Shown here: piece by piece, positions 11,619 to 24,754 of the stretch | How positions within the stretch are numbered: position 1 is the first letter of the stretch | How the letters are laid out: the number at the start of each line of letters is the position of its first letter | Source: Periplaneta americana | Lineage: Eukaryota; Arthropoda; Insecta; Blattodea; Blattidae | Direction: 5' to 3' | DNA: 64,000 nucleotides | Assembly (NCBI RefSeq): GCF_040183065.1 | Contig: NC_091120.1 | Span: forward strand, 183,174,396-183,238,395 | Notes under the pieces: generated by a model | The model's database searches: none | Seen by the model: only the letters and a program-made list of their open reading frames with translations | Told to the model about the DNA's origin: nothing | Made by a program: the position numbers and the translations under genes

Positions 11619-13185
11619 CTACCATATGTATTAATAATAATGGTTATTCTTTTTGCACAATCTGCCACTCGTATACTTCAAACAGAAAGGAAATAACTGA
11701 ACTTGGATCATACAACTTAATCGGAGAAATTTCTTCAGTCAAAGTTGACTTTAGTTTAAGACAAATTCATCTCAGATTAGACTTTATACAACACAAAATT
11801 CCAAGTTCAGCTAGAACGAGGATCAATTTAACCCCTGATCTAAGATTAAATGGTTTATACAATCGGCCCTAAATTGAACAATATTTTAACATATACATTC
11901 ACTCATTCGTTCATTCATACCGCTTCCACCTTGCATAATCAGAAAGTGTAATTTTTGTGATAGCTACTGTTTTTAACTCTTTACAGTATACAGCTTGGCT
12001 GAAGAGGGGTATGACGTGTGGCTTGGCAACGCCCGTGGTAACCGCTATTCCAGGAAGCATAAGTCTCTGGATCCCAAGAGTCGCGACTTCTGGCAGTTCA
12101 GGTAGGAAGATCGTCACTAAAAATGCACATGGGCTGGAGAATTCGTAGAGTAAACCGTGCGATGACCTGTAAGTGGCAGTAATGGTCGTTTCGATGTTTT
12201 CGTTCTGTACATTTAAGTTCACCGAATATAGATTTTTTGGGAGTAGGCCTAATAGGATGCGAAACTGCGGTCAGCACCATCTGGCATTGGGGGTCTGAAA
12301 TAAGGTGATCAGCGCCCAACTTCGTAGGTGGTGAACATTAGAACTACGTGTTGGGTATATTACCCAGAGTTCTCTATTTATCCGTTCGAGATATTGCTGT
12401 ACGGGCGAGTCGAGGAGACGAGATGGCGGACTGAAAATTTGCTAATAAGGGAACATAAAGTGATACGTGTGTGTATAAGCAGTGCATGTTTATGGACGTT
12501 GTAAAAATAGTGTTGTTGAATGTATTGTAAAGTAATAGTAATATAATAAATTGAACTATCTAAGTAGTTCTTGCAGACTTCTCAATCCCAATTATCAAAC
12601 CTTTTGCTTTATTTATTTTTTTTGTCTGTGTCTGGTTATATTTTAATTGGGTAGTGTAAAATAGATCGTATATTTTATCTTCCTGTTGGCTCCGGTAAGA
12701 ATTTTCAGTAGAAGCTGCTGTGAGGAATAAAAATGTAAATGTTTTATTTTAAATTGGGTTAGTTTTGAATATCTATGGGGGTGGGAGGGAATACTTGATC
12801 GCTCTGAGGCACAGCCCAGTGGACGAATATAAGATTTCAGTAATCTTTGATTTGGAATCACCTTGATATTTTGAAGTTTTCTATTATTATTTAGGAAGTC
12901 GTATTGGCTTCTACTGCTGCTCCTTCCATTTGTATTCCATGGAAGAGAAAAAAATGAAGTGAATGGCTAGAAATTGGATTTGGTTACTATTAGAAGTGTG
13001 GGAATAATTTAATGCAGATATGAGAAAACTAAAAAGAAATCTATGGACAAATGCCGCTAGATGGCAAACGTTTACTGTATATACTATGACAATCTAATAA
13101 CATAACAGATATGTCGACAATGGGCTTCAAGCGTGACCTAGTGTCAGTGTTGCCATTCGTACAAATGCGATAATTTGGTATCATG

Positions 13186-13237
<52 letters not shown>

Positions 13238-16200
13238 GTTTAATATTGGTCGACCAGCAAACTTGCTATACAGACCACTGTTAAATCATGTACTATAGTA
13301 CGATCCAACCCGCGGATAATACGCAAAATGTACGATCATCTTGCTCTGGAAACAGGATTAAGCTCCTGATCCCGATTAGAACTTGGACACATTACGACCA
13401 CCATTGCGATTAGGTCGATAATCGCTGTTAGTGGCTGTAGTCTATCACTAGTATAACAGGTGTCACCCGACAACGATTCAGGCGACCTCTGTTGGAGAAG
13501 GGGTTCGTAACATTTACAACATCGTTAGCCACAGAGCCATCTACGTAAGAATGCTATAGACTTGTTGGTACGAAATTCATACATTTTTATAAATGTTAAA
13601 TGTTATGTTTTATTTAACGAAGCTCGCAACTGCAGAGGTTATATCAGCGTTATATCATTGTGATAGGTTCTGACGTGAAATAGTGGCCATGGAATCAGAA
13701 GATATAGCGATAGTGTTCCTAGTAGGTTCAGAAACATGTCGTTGTTCCTGCAATAAGTCCTAAGTGCAAAATATAACATTTTTCAGTAGGAAGAAAAAAA
13801 CACATTTATTTTTCTATGGCAGTAGTGCATAGGAGATCGTGAATTCTTACATTTTCGAAAGAAAGAAATATGATTACATATAGGAGATTTTATTATTTGT
13901 TGTATCATTATTTAAGTTATTAAATAGAGCAAAAATCTGAAAATCGATAAATATGTCACATAGGAGTTATTGCCGGAACAACGACGATATGAGGATTAGA
14001 GCCTGAAACAATTTTGCAAGACTAATGCCTTCATTTGGCCTGAACAATACGAAAGTGTGAAGAAAAATATAATTTAATGAAGTGAAATGTTTAATAGCAG
14101 CACATAAAATACATTACATACATGTGCTCAAGCAGTTCAATAGGCTTATGTAAATAAAATCCAACATATTACTCTTCAGGAATAAAAAAAAAATCCTTTT
14201 CTGTGTAATGCAGAAAATAAGTCCAATTTATTTCAGTGCAGAGTTCCTCTTACAGACTCTTTCGTCGCCAGCGGTTGCCTTGGATTCCCTTTTGTCAGCA
14301 TAGCGATAGAATGGACGATTGATTCTTTAATCGAATAAAATTCATTCGATTATTTTCAGAGCCGAAAAATAATCGGTGATTCTATTGATAAGACTAAACA
14401 TTTATTTCCATTCGTTTGTTTACTTACAAGGATTCATCTAGGTTATGCTAGAGACAACATAATATAGTTAGTAATAGGGCAATGGAGTACCGTATTTACT
14501 TGCTTATTAAATCCCCCTCGCACATAAGAACCCCCTTATACTTTAAGAGCAAAATGAAATATATCTCCGCATATTAGACACTTCCGACATACGTACAAAC
14601 CCAGAAACGAAATCTGTTCCGAACAATTTTTTTAGTGGATTATTTTACGACCCTGTATCAACATCTCAACTTATTACCTTCTGGTTTATTGACCATTTGG
14701 TACATTACCTACTGTATTTCTCTTACTACAATTTCTGTTTAATAATAATTCAAGAAAAAACAGCAAATAAAACTATAAACTCGAATATTCATCGCAACAT
14801 GAATAAGGAACTGATGTGTATCGAAAACTTATAGCATGTCAAGAGAAGGTTTCGTGACAACGATGTAATAGGCCTAGCTAAGATGAAATGATGGATTGTT
14901 ATTTGTACAGTATAATGAAGTGATGGAAAATATTTGTGTAAGTCCACACCTGTGGAGTAACGGTCAGCGCGTCTGGCCGCGAAACCAGGTGGCCCGGGTT
15001 CGAATCCCGGTCGGGGCAAGTTATCTGGTTGATGTTTTTTCCGGGGTTTTCCCTCAACCCAATATAGCAAATGCTGGGTAACTTTCGGAGTTGGACCCCG
15101 GACTCATTTCTCCGGCATCATCACCTTCATTTCATTCAGACGCTAAATAACCTAGGTGTTGATACAGCGTCGTAAAATAGCCCAATAAAATAAAAAAATA
15201 TTTGTATAATAAAATGATGGAATGTTATTTATATAATGAAGTGATGGATGATATTTGTATAATGAAGTGATGGGATGTTATTTGTGTGATGAAGTCAATG
15301 GGATGTTATTTGTATAATAAAGTGCTGGGATGTTATTTTATACTGAAGTGATGGGATGTTATTTTATACTGAAGTGATGGGACGTTATTTGTATAATGAA
15401 GTAATGGGATGTTATTTGTATAATAAAGTGCTGGGATATTATTTTATACTGAAGTGATGGGATGTTATTTATATAATGAAGTGATGGGACGTTATTTCTG
15501 TAATGAAGTGATGAGATGTTATTTGTATAATGAAGTGGTGAGATGTTATTTCTATAATGAAGTGATGAGATGTTATTTGTAGGCCTATAATGAAATGGTG
15601 AGATGTTATTTCTATAATGAAGTGATGAGATGTTATTTGTATAATGAAGTGATGGGATGTTATTTCTGTAATGAAGTGATGAGATGTTATTTGTATAATG
15701 AAGTGGTGAGATGTTATTTCTATAATGAAGTGATGAGATGTTATTTGTATAATGAAGTGATGGATATTATTTATGTAATGAAGTGATGAGATGTTATTTG
15801 TATAATGAAGTGGTGAGATGTTATTTCTATAATGAAGTGATGGGATGTTATTTCTGTAATGAAGTGATGAGATGTTATTTGTATAATGAAGTGATGAGAT
15901 GTTATTTCTACAGTATAATGAAGTGATGGATGTTTCCTGCAGTTGGCACGAGATTGGGGTGTATGATCTGCCTGCCATGATCGACTACATCTTGGCGAGA
16001 GCTTCGCGGGGAAGCGGTAGCGACATGGGACTATTCTACGTGGGTCACTCGCAGGGCACCACAGCCTTCTACGTGATGGCCAGCAAACTGCCCGAGTACA
16101 ACGACAAGATACACGCCATGGTCAGTCTGTCCCCGGTAGCCTTCATGTACAACGTGGCCAGCCCGTTTGTCAAGCTGCTGGCACCGTTCACAGGAGCGCT

Positions 16201-19200
16201 GCCGTCGGTAATTGCTCGTCAGCCATTTTGTCATAGGTAGTACCACAAGAGGTTCCATTTTATTAATGAATTCGAGCGCGAGAGTGAATTTATCCAAAAG
16301 GAAATTAAAATGTACAGTAGTAGTAAAAAAACCGGACCGACCCTTATAGCTGATTTCAGAGCCTTGTTCACTGCAGAGCACCATAGACCGGTAACTAAGA
16401 CTTTCGTGGTTCGAATCCTACCTGGGAAGGAAACTTTTTTTTGTTCCTTATTCAAATTTATTACCAATACTTCTCGATTGCTGGTAAAATTCATGTTCTG
16501 GGAATAATACGTTAATCAAGTAGTAAAATATCGTTGCAATCGAAAAGTATTGGGAATAAATTTGAATAAGGAACAAAAAAAAGTTTCCTTACCAGCCAGG
16601 ATTCGAACCACGAATGTCTTAGTTACCAGTATATCGTGCTCTGGAGTGAACAAGGCTCTGAAATCAACTACAAATGTCGGTCCGGTTTTTTTTGCCACTA
16701 CTGTACATACTATAGTCCCGTCGCTCTTATTTCCGGCAGCCAATCACGTTGCAGGTCGGCTACATTTAAACGTGTGCGTCTTGTGATTCGCTGATGTAGA
16801 TAAAGAAGGCTCGATAAATACTTAATATAATCGCCCGCCATTTTGGCTCTTTCGTTGTCGTTCGCAGAAAGCACACAAGGACGTTATTTGCCGCTCAATT
16901 ATTTGCTGAATTACAGTGCGTTTGATTTAATATTATAGGAGCTACGACATGATAATGTTTAACGGTGTGGCATATAGATCCTCGTCCGGAAGCTCGGCAA
17001 CGAAATAACAAAAATGGTGAACGATACTACTTACCTAGACTTTATAGAGCCTTCACTTTCTAAGACGTAAGCAAAGAAGCGGAGTCACGCCGGGAATAAC
17101 AGCGTCGCGACTATAGACATCTACATTATTCCGCCAACATTTCTCCATTTCGTCATCATTCCATTGCATTCCCCGAACGCTGGCTGGCGATTCACTGAGG
17201 AGGCTGGCCTAGAGATGAGGAGGATTGCCTGCTCAAAACCTGGGTACGCAACGAACCTTCGTGTAGTCAGCCAGTGTGGGTTTGGTAATGCACCTAGGTT
17301 GAGGAATAGCGCAATAGATCTAGAAAGATCGTAATGCTGGGCCGTACTGCCTCTCTTCCGAACTTCCATTTCATAGACTCCAGTCTACCTGCCTCCCCAC
17401 TCAACATCTTGCTGTCCACACCTATGGAGTAAAGGGCAAATCGCAATATAGCGAACGTAGAAGCTCCACCCACGACCCCTTCCACTTTTCCCCTACTAGC
17501 TCACCAGACACTCTACGTGATAGGCGAGTGTTGTGTCGAATGCACATTTCATGTGGGTGGGGATAACTTCCCCTACTGGCGTTCGCTATATTGCGATTTA
17601 TCCGGAGTAAAGGCTGGTCCACAATAAATCGGAAACGAGAACGGAAATACTGTTAAAATAAATGTATTTAAAAGTGAGCAATCACAATTAATTTCCACCT
17701 TCCCGTTCTCGGACTTCGGTAAGTTTCTCTTTATTTGTGATTGCTCACATTTAAATACATTTATGCTCGACCATGCCGAAGTGTAGTAATTATACACCCG
17801 GTAGCAGCCCTTTAATTGACCTCATTAAAGTGCACCCATTCATTAAAGTTCAGGTGTTCCACCAATCAGAAAATACCATTGTAGCAATATGAAAGCGCAA
17901 GTATCGATTATTCTCGGATATGCAATCGAAAGACAACTAGCGAAACGTCACGGAGGCTGCAAATCCAATACTGTTTTGTTACTATAATAATTAGCGTTAA
18001 TTGTAAATAATATTCAAATAAATTCAATTTGTCATCTCGTTTTTCAATGTCTAAATCAATTTCAAGATTATATCAAGGTTAATGTTTATTTTACTCTCTA
18101 GATTATATCAAGGTCAATGACATTTGTTTCTCGGAAAAAATCAATACTTTCGCGTCTGCGCACATCTCACAATTTACGAGATATTGCACAAGGTCAGTTC
18201 CGCTCCCCAGTCAGATAAGAATAACATGAATACTTATGAATAATTTCAAGTTAGAAATATGGTCGAGCATAAAAAGTCGTATGAAACTTGCCTATAATGG
18301 TAATTAAAACGCTCGTATGAAAATTATGAAACTCGCTTGCGCTCGTTTCATGAACATACTCGCGTCTTAATTACTACCATTATGGGCTCGTTGCATAATG
18401 TACTATTTTTTTAACAATATTTCCGTTGTTTCCGTTCCTGGTTTATTATGGACCAGCCTTAATAGTTAGCGCGTCTGACCGCGAAACCAGGTGGCCCGGT
18501 TTCGAATCCGGGTCGGGGCAAGTTACCTGGTAGAAGTTCTTTCCGGGTTTTCCCTCAACCCTGATATGAGCAAATGCTGGCTAACTATCGGTGCTGGACC
18601 CTGGCTCATTTCACCGGCATTATCATCTTCATTTCATTCAAACGCTAAATAACCTGAGAGGTTGATACAGCGTCGTAAAATAACCGACTAAAAATATTCC
18701 TCCGATCGTTCAATATAACCCCATAGCCATCGGTGTAGCTCAGTCAGCTGAGGTGCTTATTCGCCGATTCGGGCGTGGGTTCGATTCCCGCTTGGACTGA
18801 TTATACGGAAATACGAAAAGCCTCAAATCCCATAAGGACAACGGCCTCTTACAGGAGTGTAGGGTGAGCTGAAGGTCTACTAAACTTGGGAAGCCAGTCC
18901 AAGAGAGCTTACACTATACTTAAAAACTAAACACATAAACAAGCTATACCAGCTAAACACGAACAACTATACAGACTAAACACATAAATTATGCAAACTA
19001 AACAACTACAAAAAGACTATGCAAACTAAACACATAAATTATAATCTGAACACAACTATCCACACTAAACACACGATAAAAAAGAAAAAAAATACACAAA
19101 CTGAACACATACATAATCTTAACTCACACACAAACTAAATACACAAAAACCTATACTAAATGCACACATAAATTGTACAGCCTAAACAGACAAACTATCT

Positions 19201-21147
19201 AAACTAAACGTTGGACTGATTACCTGGTTGTTTTTTTTTTTTTTTTCAAAAGTTGTACCCAACTCTAAGGCGAATGTCAGGTAATCTATAGCGAATTCTC
19301 GACCTCATATCGCCAAATACCATCTCGTTATCATCAATCCCATCGGCGCTAAACAACCGAGTAGTTGATACAGCGCCGTTAAATAATCAACTAAAAATGT
19401 ATACTGTATAGCTCCGTCCGTACTACATGGTTCCAGTTTCTGACGCCGCTGAGGAGGAGACCTCACAGAAGTGTCTCGCGCTTCTCTAAGCTACCGGGGC
19501 TGCCGGAGCTGTTAGGCGGCTTCGAGTTCCTGCCGGAGAGCGCGCTGGCGCCGCTAATAGGCGGCCTGCTGTGCAACAAGCGCGTGGCCACCAGCTCCAT
19601 CTGCGCCAACGTCATGTTCCTGGTGTCCGGCTACGACTCGCAGCAGCTCAACATGGTAACCATTGAACTGTTGCCTAACTAAACTAGTAATAGTAATCTA
19701 AAGGTAAGCGTTCACTACATCGTATCACACTCCTCGTACGAATCGCACGCAACGGATATTTTAAGTGCAGTGCGTTCACTGAAACGGCTCCACCTCATCG
19801 GATTCCCCTGTCATCTGTTTGAAACGTGACGTCGTACGATATTGACATTACTGAAAGCAGAGGAGTTGAGGTTAGGTCTATTAATTACGTCTGTTAGCGA
19901 ATAAGAATTTGTAATTGCTTCATGCGTCCTAATTGAAGACGAAGAAACGAAAGAAATATTGGTTAGACAATATATACAGGGTGACCCAGTGGGATATGAC
20001 GGTTTTTATTGCCTTGTTGTGGGATATTTAAGTGGAGTTGAAAGATGGCGCTTATACAGGAAAATTCTACAACACTGCAATTTACAAATCTGTAATTATT
20101 TCTTAAATATTACATTTTTTAAGTAGCCTCCATGACATTCTACACACTCTTGCAATCTGTGCTGGAAGCTCATCATAACTCCCTGCAATAAAGCAGCATC
20201 AATTGCTATAATTTCATTTTGGATGTTTTCCTTTAACTGCATAGTGGTGCGCGGCTTATTGCAGTACACCTTACTTTTTAAAAACCCCCATAGAAAATAA
20301 TCGGGTGCTGTGAGATCAGGAGATCGCGGCGGCCAGGCTACGTCTCCAAACCTTGAAATTATGCGTCCAGGAAACATGACTCGCAGACAGTTCATTGTTT
20401 CACGAGCAGTGTGCGCTGTGGCGCCATCCTGTTGGAACCATAAGTGTAAAAACATGTTGGAGTTGTTCATCTCGCCTCTCCGAGTAGCGCATCTCGCCGT
20501 TCACCTCGCCATGCATCTCGCATCTCGCCTCAGCAGAACATAGTGAAGCAATTCATCTCGCCATGATTCTCGCCGTTACGCGGACAATGAGTACAGATGT
20601 GAGATTCTCCACGAACACAACGTGGTAAATACCAATAAATGTATTGGTCGTACATATTAGTACTTAAAAATGTTTACAAATTCTGACAGTGATGGCGATT
20701 TATCTACGAGTACTGCAATGAAGTGGTGGTTACTTTCCAACAGAAGAAGAAAATACAGCGTGCATCCAATCAATAAGGAACGCACTAAACTTGGTGAATT
20801 CTGTAAATTATATCAGCAGCTTAAGGCATTTCCGAGATAGATTTTACGAATATTCAAGAATGTCTCAGTCAACGTTCAATTACATCTTGATGCTAATAGA
20901 ACCTAAAATCCAAAAAGTGTGCACTAACATACATAAACAACCAATCAGTGCTGAAGAGAGGCCGGTAGTGACTCTCAGGTAATTAATAATTATACAGTAT
21001 ATAATAATGTACTATTATCAAAATTTATTACTTATTATTAGCAAAAATCTTTCACTGTCAATCACAATAAGAAACGCATGTTCTTTCAAAATATTGTACA
21101 AAAGTTTGACGTCGGTATAAACACTTTTTGTTCTGAAAAGGAAATGA

Positions 21148-21202
<55 letters not shown>

Positions 21203-24200
21203 GTATGGCTTTAAAAATGAACATACTGTAATATAATAAGTAATTAAGAACTGCAAGATTAAAAAAAAAAATAAGAAAAGAAACTGCCCAACAAATTAAC
21301 AGAAAATGAACTAATTACTGCCACTGAAAGTCTTTATTTATCTCATTTACATTAACGCTTGTCAAGTTTTGGTACGACTTATTTCCTTATTAATTCCTCC
21401 TTATCCATGGCTGTAAATCTACACGGCAATATTTGTTATTAATAAATAATAATGTACACGGCCAGCAGTATCACAACTGTGCATTTACATTGAGAGGACG
21501 GATGGAGAAAATCATGACGTTTCGTTGCGACAACCGACCAATCAGAACGCTAGTTTCAGGCAGCTGCATCTTGAAAATCAAACCAGTTTGATTCCCGCTG
21601 AACGGCGAGATGCGTGGCGAGATGAACTACTCCAGCATGTTTTTACCCATTATATATCGTTGGTTTGTTTCCTAATCGCCACACGGCGAGATGCGTGGCG
21701 AGATGAACAACTCCAACATGTTTTTACCCTAACTCAGCATCCTCCATATCGGGCAGTTCCAGCATTGTCAGCATTGCTTGGTATCGCTGTGCATTGATGG
21801 TCACAGACTGGCCACGTTCTTCAAAAAAAATGTGGGCCGATAATACCGCACCACACTGTAACCTTGGGGCTATGCAATGATTTTTCTTGCACTGCCTCTG
21901 GTTGGCTGTCACTCCAGTACCAGAAATTCTGTTTGTTAACTGCTCCAGACAGGCGAAAGTGTGCCTCGCCCGACAAAATTAGTTTGTTAAGCATGCCTGG
22001 ATCTGCATTCAAGATTGCAAGAAACTGTCTGCAAAATACCAACCGAGCAGGTTTATCAGCATTACGCACACAATTTACCATTTGAATTTTATACGGGTGG
22101 AATTTTAGGTCCTCGTGCAGAATACGGCAAACGCTTGTGCGCGATAAATTCAATGCAACTCCTGCCGCCTTGCAGAACGCTGTGGACTTCTGACCACTGC
22201 TTCCCGTACTCTCTCGATGTTTTCCGGCGTGCGGACTCTTCTTGCACTACCAACGAACTCATTACGCAGACTGCCGGTCTCATTAAATTTACACAACCAC
22301 TTCAGTATAGTGTTACGTGAAGGTACTCTTCCATGCCGTGGGACATTAAAATGAAGTTGAAATCGTCTTTGGACTTGCGTGATGGATTTTGACTCTATAA
22401 ATGCAGTCACTGTGAAGACACGTTCTGCCACCGTCCAGTTCGCCATAATGTCGTGAAGTACACTGAAAATCAAAAATGCATGTTATGATGGTTACATAGC
22501 AACCAATTGTGTTTCCCCCACACAAAACCGCTAGAAACGGCAGCGTTCTAAAAACCGTCATATCCCACTGGGTCACTCTGTATGTAAGAAACGACTTGAT
22601 TACTGTAATGGGAATGCTTCAAATTATATAATTCTTCGTAGTTTTCTACAAGCGAAATAAGTTTTCCGTCTACCATTTTAGGGCGACACTGAACATGGCA
22701 AAACATAATAGTAACAGTTGACCAATTAAAATTGATTTATTAAAGGAGGCCATGATCGCAAGCATCGGAAAAGATGCTCATCCGAGAAATGTGCACGGAT
22801 TTGCCGAGAGCTGATGCGGGCGATACGATGTAGTGAACTCTGTTACATAACAATTACAGCAAAGATTATCTTTTTCCGATCCGTGCGATTCGTCCGATGA
22901 GTGCGATACGATGTACTGAACGCTTACCTTAATATCCAACCGCGCGCCGACAGTGACAGAAGATTATAATCATGTGTGGGCAGTGGTGATATTCTTCCGG
23001 TTCGCACAAACCGGTTGCTGGATTATTTGTAGGTAATATCATGGACATATACCGTATATGTTTAACATAGTTACACATGAGAGAACTGGTTGTTAAACTT
23101 CTTGAATATCACCATTGTGTGTGGCGTCCCGCACCATTGCTTTGTCATCTAAACTTCTAAATCTTTATGCCTGAAGTGGTGTTACGAAATGCTTTGCGTC
23201 ACAGATGGACGCAATCATGTGTGGGAACGTGTTTTCACATCTACGAAGGTGTATTAGAGTCATTACCAGGGGCGGCCCGTCCATAAGAGCTGCGGAGCTG
23301 CAGCACTCCCTGCTTCGACAGGAAAATAAAAATAATACTTATTTTAACTTGTAGAAGAATTGTTACAGCTTTTATTGGTAAATTGCTTTATATTTCATCT
23401 GGCCGGGAATAACTACTATTATCTTATGCATTATATTTTTGCGCGTCGACTGTACTGGAATTGACACTGCATTCAAAGTCATCCTGGGATCTGCAGGGTG
23501 GGACAAATCATAGAGACTGTGTCTTGCTTGGTCAGGGGGTAGAGAGGTGAAGGGAAGCAGAGGGAAACTGCCGCTGTTTAAAACCCATATTTCGCTGCAG
23601 TGGCTTGCAGGGCCAGGCGACAAGGGAAGATCTCTCCTACCCTCCCGCAGAGCTATTGTAATGCTACGTCAAATGGATTCTCTATTCCCTTGAAACTTAA
23701 TGACATTTTTATTTTCTCTTCACATACTTCTTGTTGTAGAATCTTATCGAGTTAATATAAGAAACTAATATTCTCGTTTGCCTTATTATTACGTATATAT
23801 CCAGTCTCCAGCAGAACCTAATATTTGCCTTAACTCAAAATGATTGCAGGAGTATAATCCTTTTGATATAGCACGTAAAATACGAAAGAAACTTCTTTTC
23901 CAGTTTTAGAAAATTGTTGATTATCAGTATATCTGAGTGTTGCTTTGGTGTGACGTTTTAGTACCGTAACTTAACCAGTGCAAATGTGCAAGCATGAGTG
24001 TATGTGAATTACAGAATATTAATTTTATTTTTCTCGGTTTTCCCTTGCGGAGAAAATTGATGTAATGAAGTGAAATTAAAGGGTCGTTCGTTAGCAGACT
24101 TAAATCTTACTCAAGCTTCATCCAGCCGAAATAGTGCATAAGGAAGTATAACAATGAAATTTACGCTGAGCATTTGTGGTTGCCTCCTCTTCGGTGGTGA

Positions 24201-24677
24201 TACTGCATAGACTAGGAGTGGTGTGACAGATTTAGGACATTTGCCCCTAAAAATTAAAAAGCACGAATCTTCGCAATCTCACCTGAAAAATGTTGTTTCA
24301 TTGGCTATGTTAGGCAAAATTAATATTGCTGTGCAATTAAGTGAAACGAACAGAACAAATATTCTCAAACATAATCAAGAAGTGAGAAAAAAATCGTGAA
24401 ATTATTTTAAAAAATATTGATTGTATCAAATTTTGTGTCCAATATGAACTTCCCCTTAGGAGACATGATGAAAAATCGATTCGAAGGACTCTGGTGTATT
24501 TCGTGGTTGCTACAGTTCGTGAGTAATCTAAACGGGCCTCTCAAAAATCATTTGGAACATCCCACTGTTTAAAGGCAATTCTAAGACAATTCAGGATGAA
24601 CTGGTAGATTGCATGTTGAGTGTCTGCCGATCAGAAATTCAGACTGAAATCGATGATATTAGTTTTTATTTTATTTT

Positions 24678-24754
<77 letters not shown>

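Larger units (their letters stand above)
17414..18695 (+). repeat. SINE family A split by two nested transposons
   Basis: The head GTCCACACCTATGGAGTAA (17414-17432) and the rest from TAGTTAGCGCGTCTGACCGC (18463 on, with box B and body to about 18695) belong to one SINE. The 1,050 bp between hold the elements at 17435-17603 and 17611-18459. Confidence 0.85.
20444..21729. mobile_element. PIF/Harbinger element inserted in the mariner transposase
   Basis: Flanked by TAA (20441-20443 and 21730-21732). Ends GTGTAAAAACATGTTGGAGT and, inverted, GGGTAAAAACATGTTGGAGT, followed by GTTCATCTCGCC in both. The right end is tandemly duplicated (about 21603-21650 and 21689-21729). A HARBI1-like fragment lies inside. 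Confidence 0.92.
20096..22449 (-). pseudogene. Mariner-type transposase, frameshifted and interrupted
   Basis: Reads from [20 protein letters not shown] through [20 protein letters not shown] (HTH region), a frameshift near 22155, [20 protein letters not shown], another frameshift near 21830, and [15 protein letters not shown], and is then broken by the insertion at 20444-21729. It resumes [17 protein letters not shown].. [13 protein letters not shown].. and ends [10 protein letters not shown]. The catalytic QQDGA and SPDL aspartates are present, 37 residues apart. The inserted element removes continuity, so it is dead. Confidence 0.9.
19977..22580 (-). mobile_element. Mariner-like element, middle level of the nest
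   Basis: Flanked by TA (19975-19976 and 22581-22582). Inverted ends of about 31 bp start CAGGGTGACCCAGTGGGATA and CAGAGTGACCCAGTGGGATA. About 1.3 kb without the nested Harbinger, a normal mariner size. It carries a transposase on the minus strand. Confidence 0.94.
19702..22929. mobile_element. Outer PIF/Harbinger-like element of a three-level nest
   Basis: Flanked by TAA (19699-19701 and 22930-22932). Inverted ends of about 50 bp: AGGTAAGCGTTCACTACATC and AGGTAAGCGTTCAGTACATC. Without the nested mariner it is about 620 bp and non-coding. Confidence 0.9.

Noticed and set aside
14885-15935. CRISPR-like array of direct repeats
   Set aside because: Units are contiguous without unique spacers, in an insect intron.
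15469-15978. 169-codon minus-strand frame with repeated SHHFIIQIT motif
   Set aside because: Direct translation of the 27-bp minisatellite, and antisense to the lipase acceptor.
18735-18800. Possible tRNA genes at SINE heads (also near 380, 14960, 38490, 47985, 50300, 63610)
   Set aside because: Box A and box B are present but the cloverleaf acceptor stems do not pair, and the heads continue into SINE bodies with retroposition TSDs.
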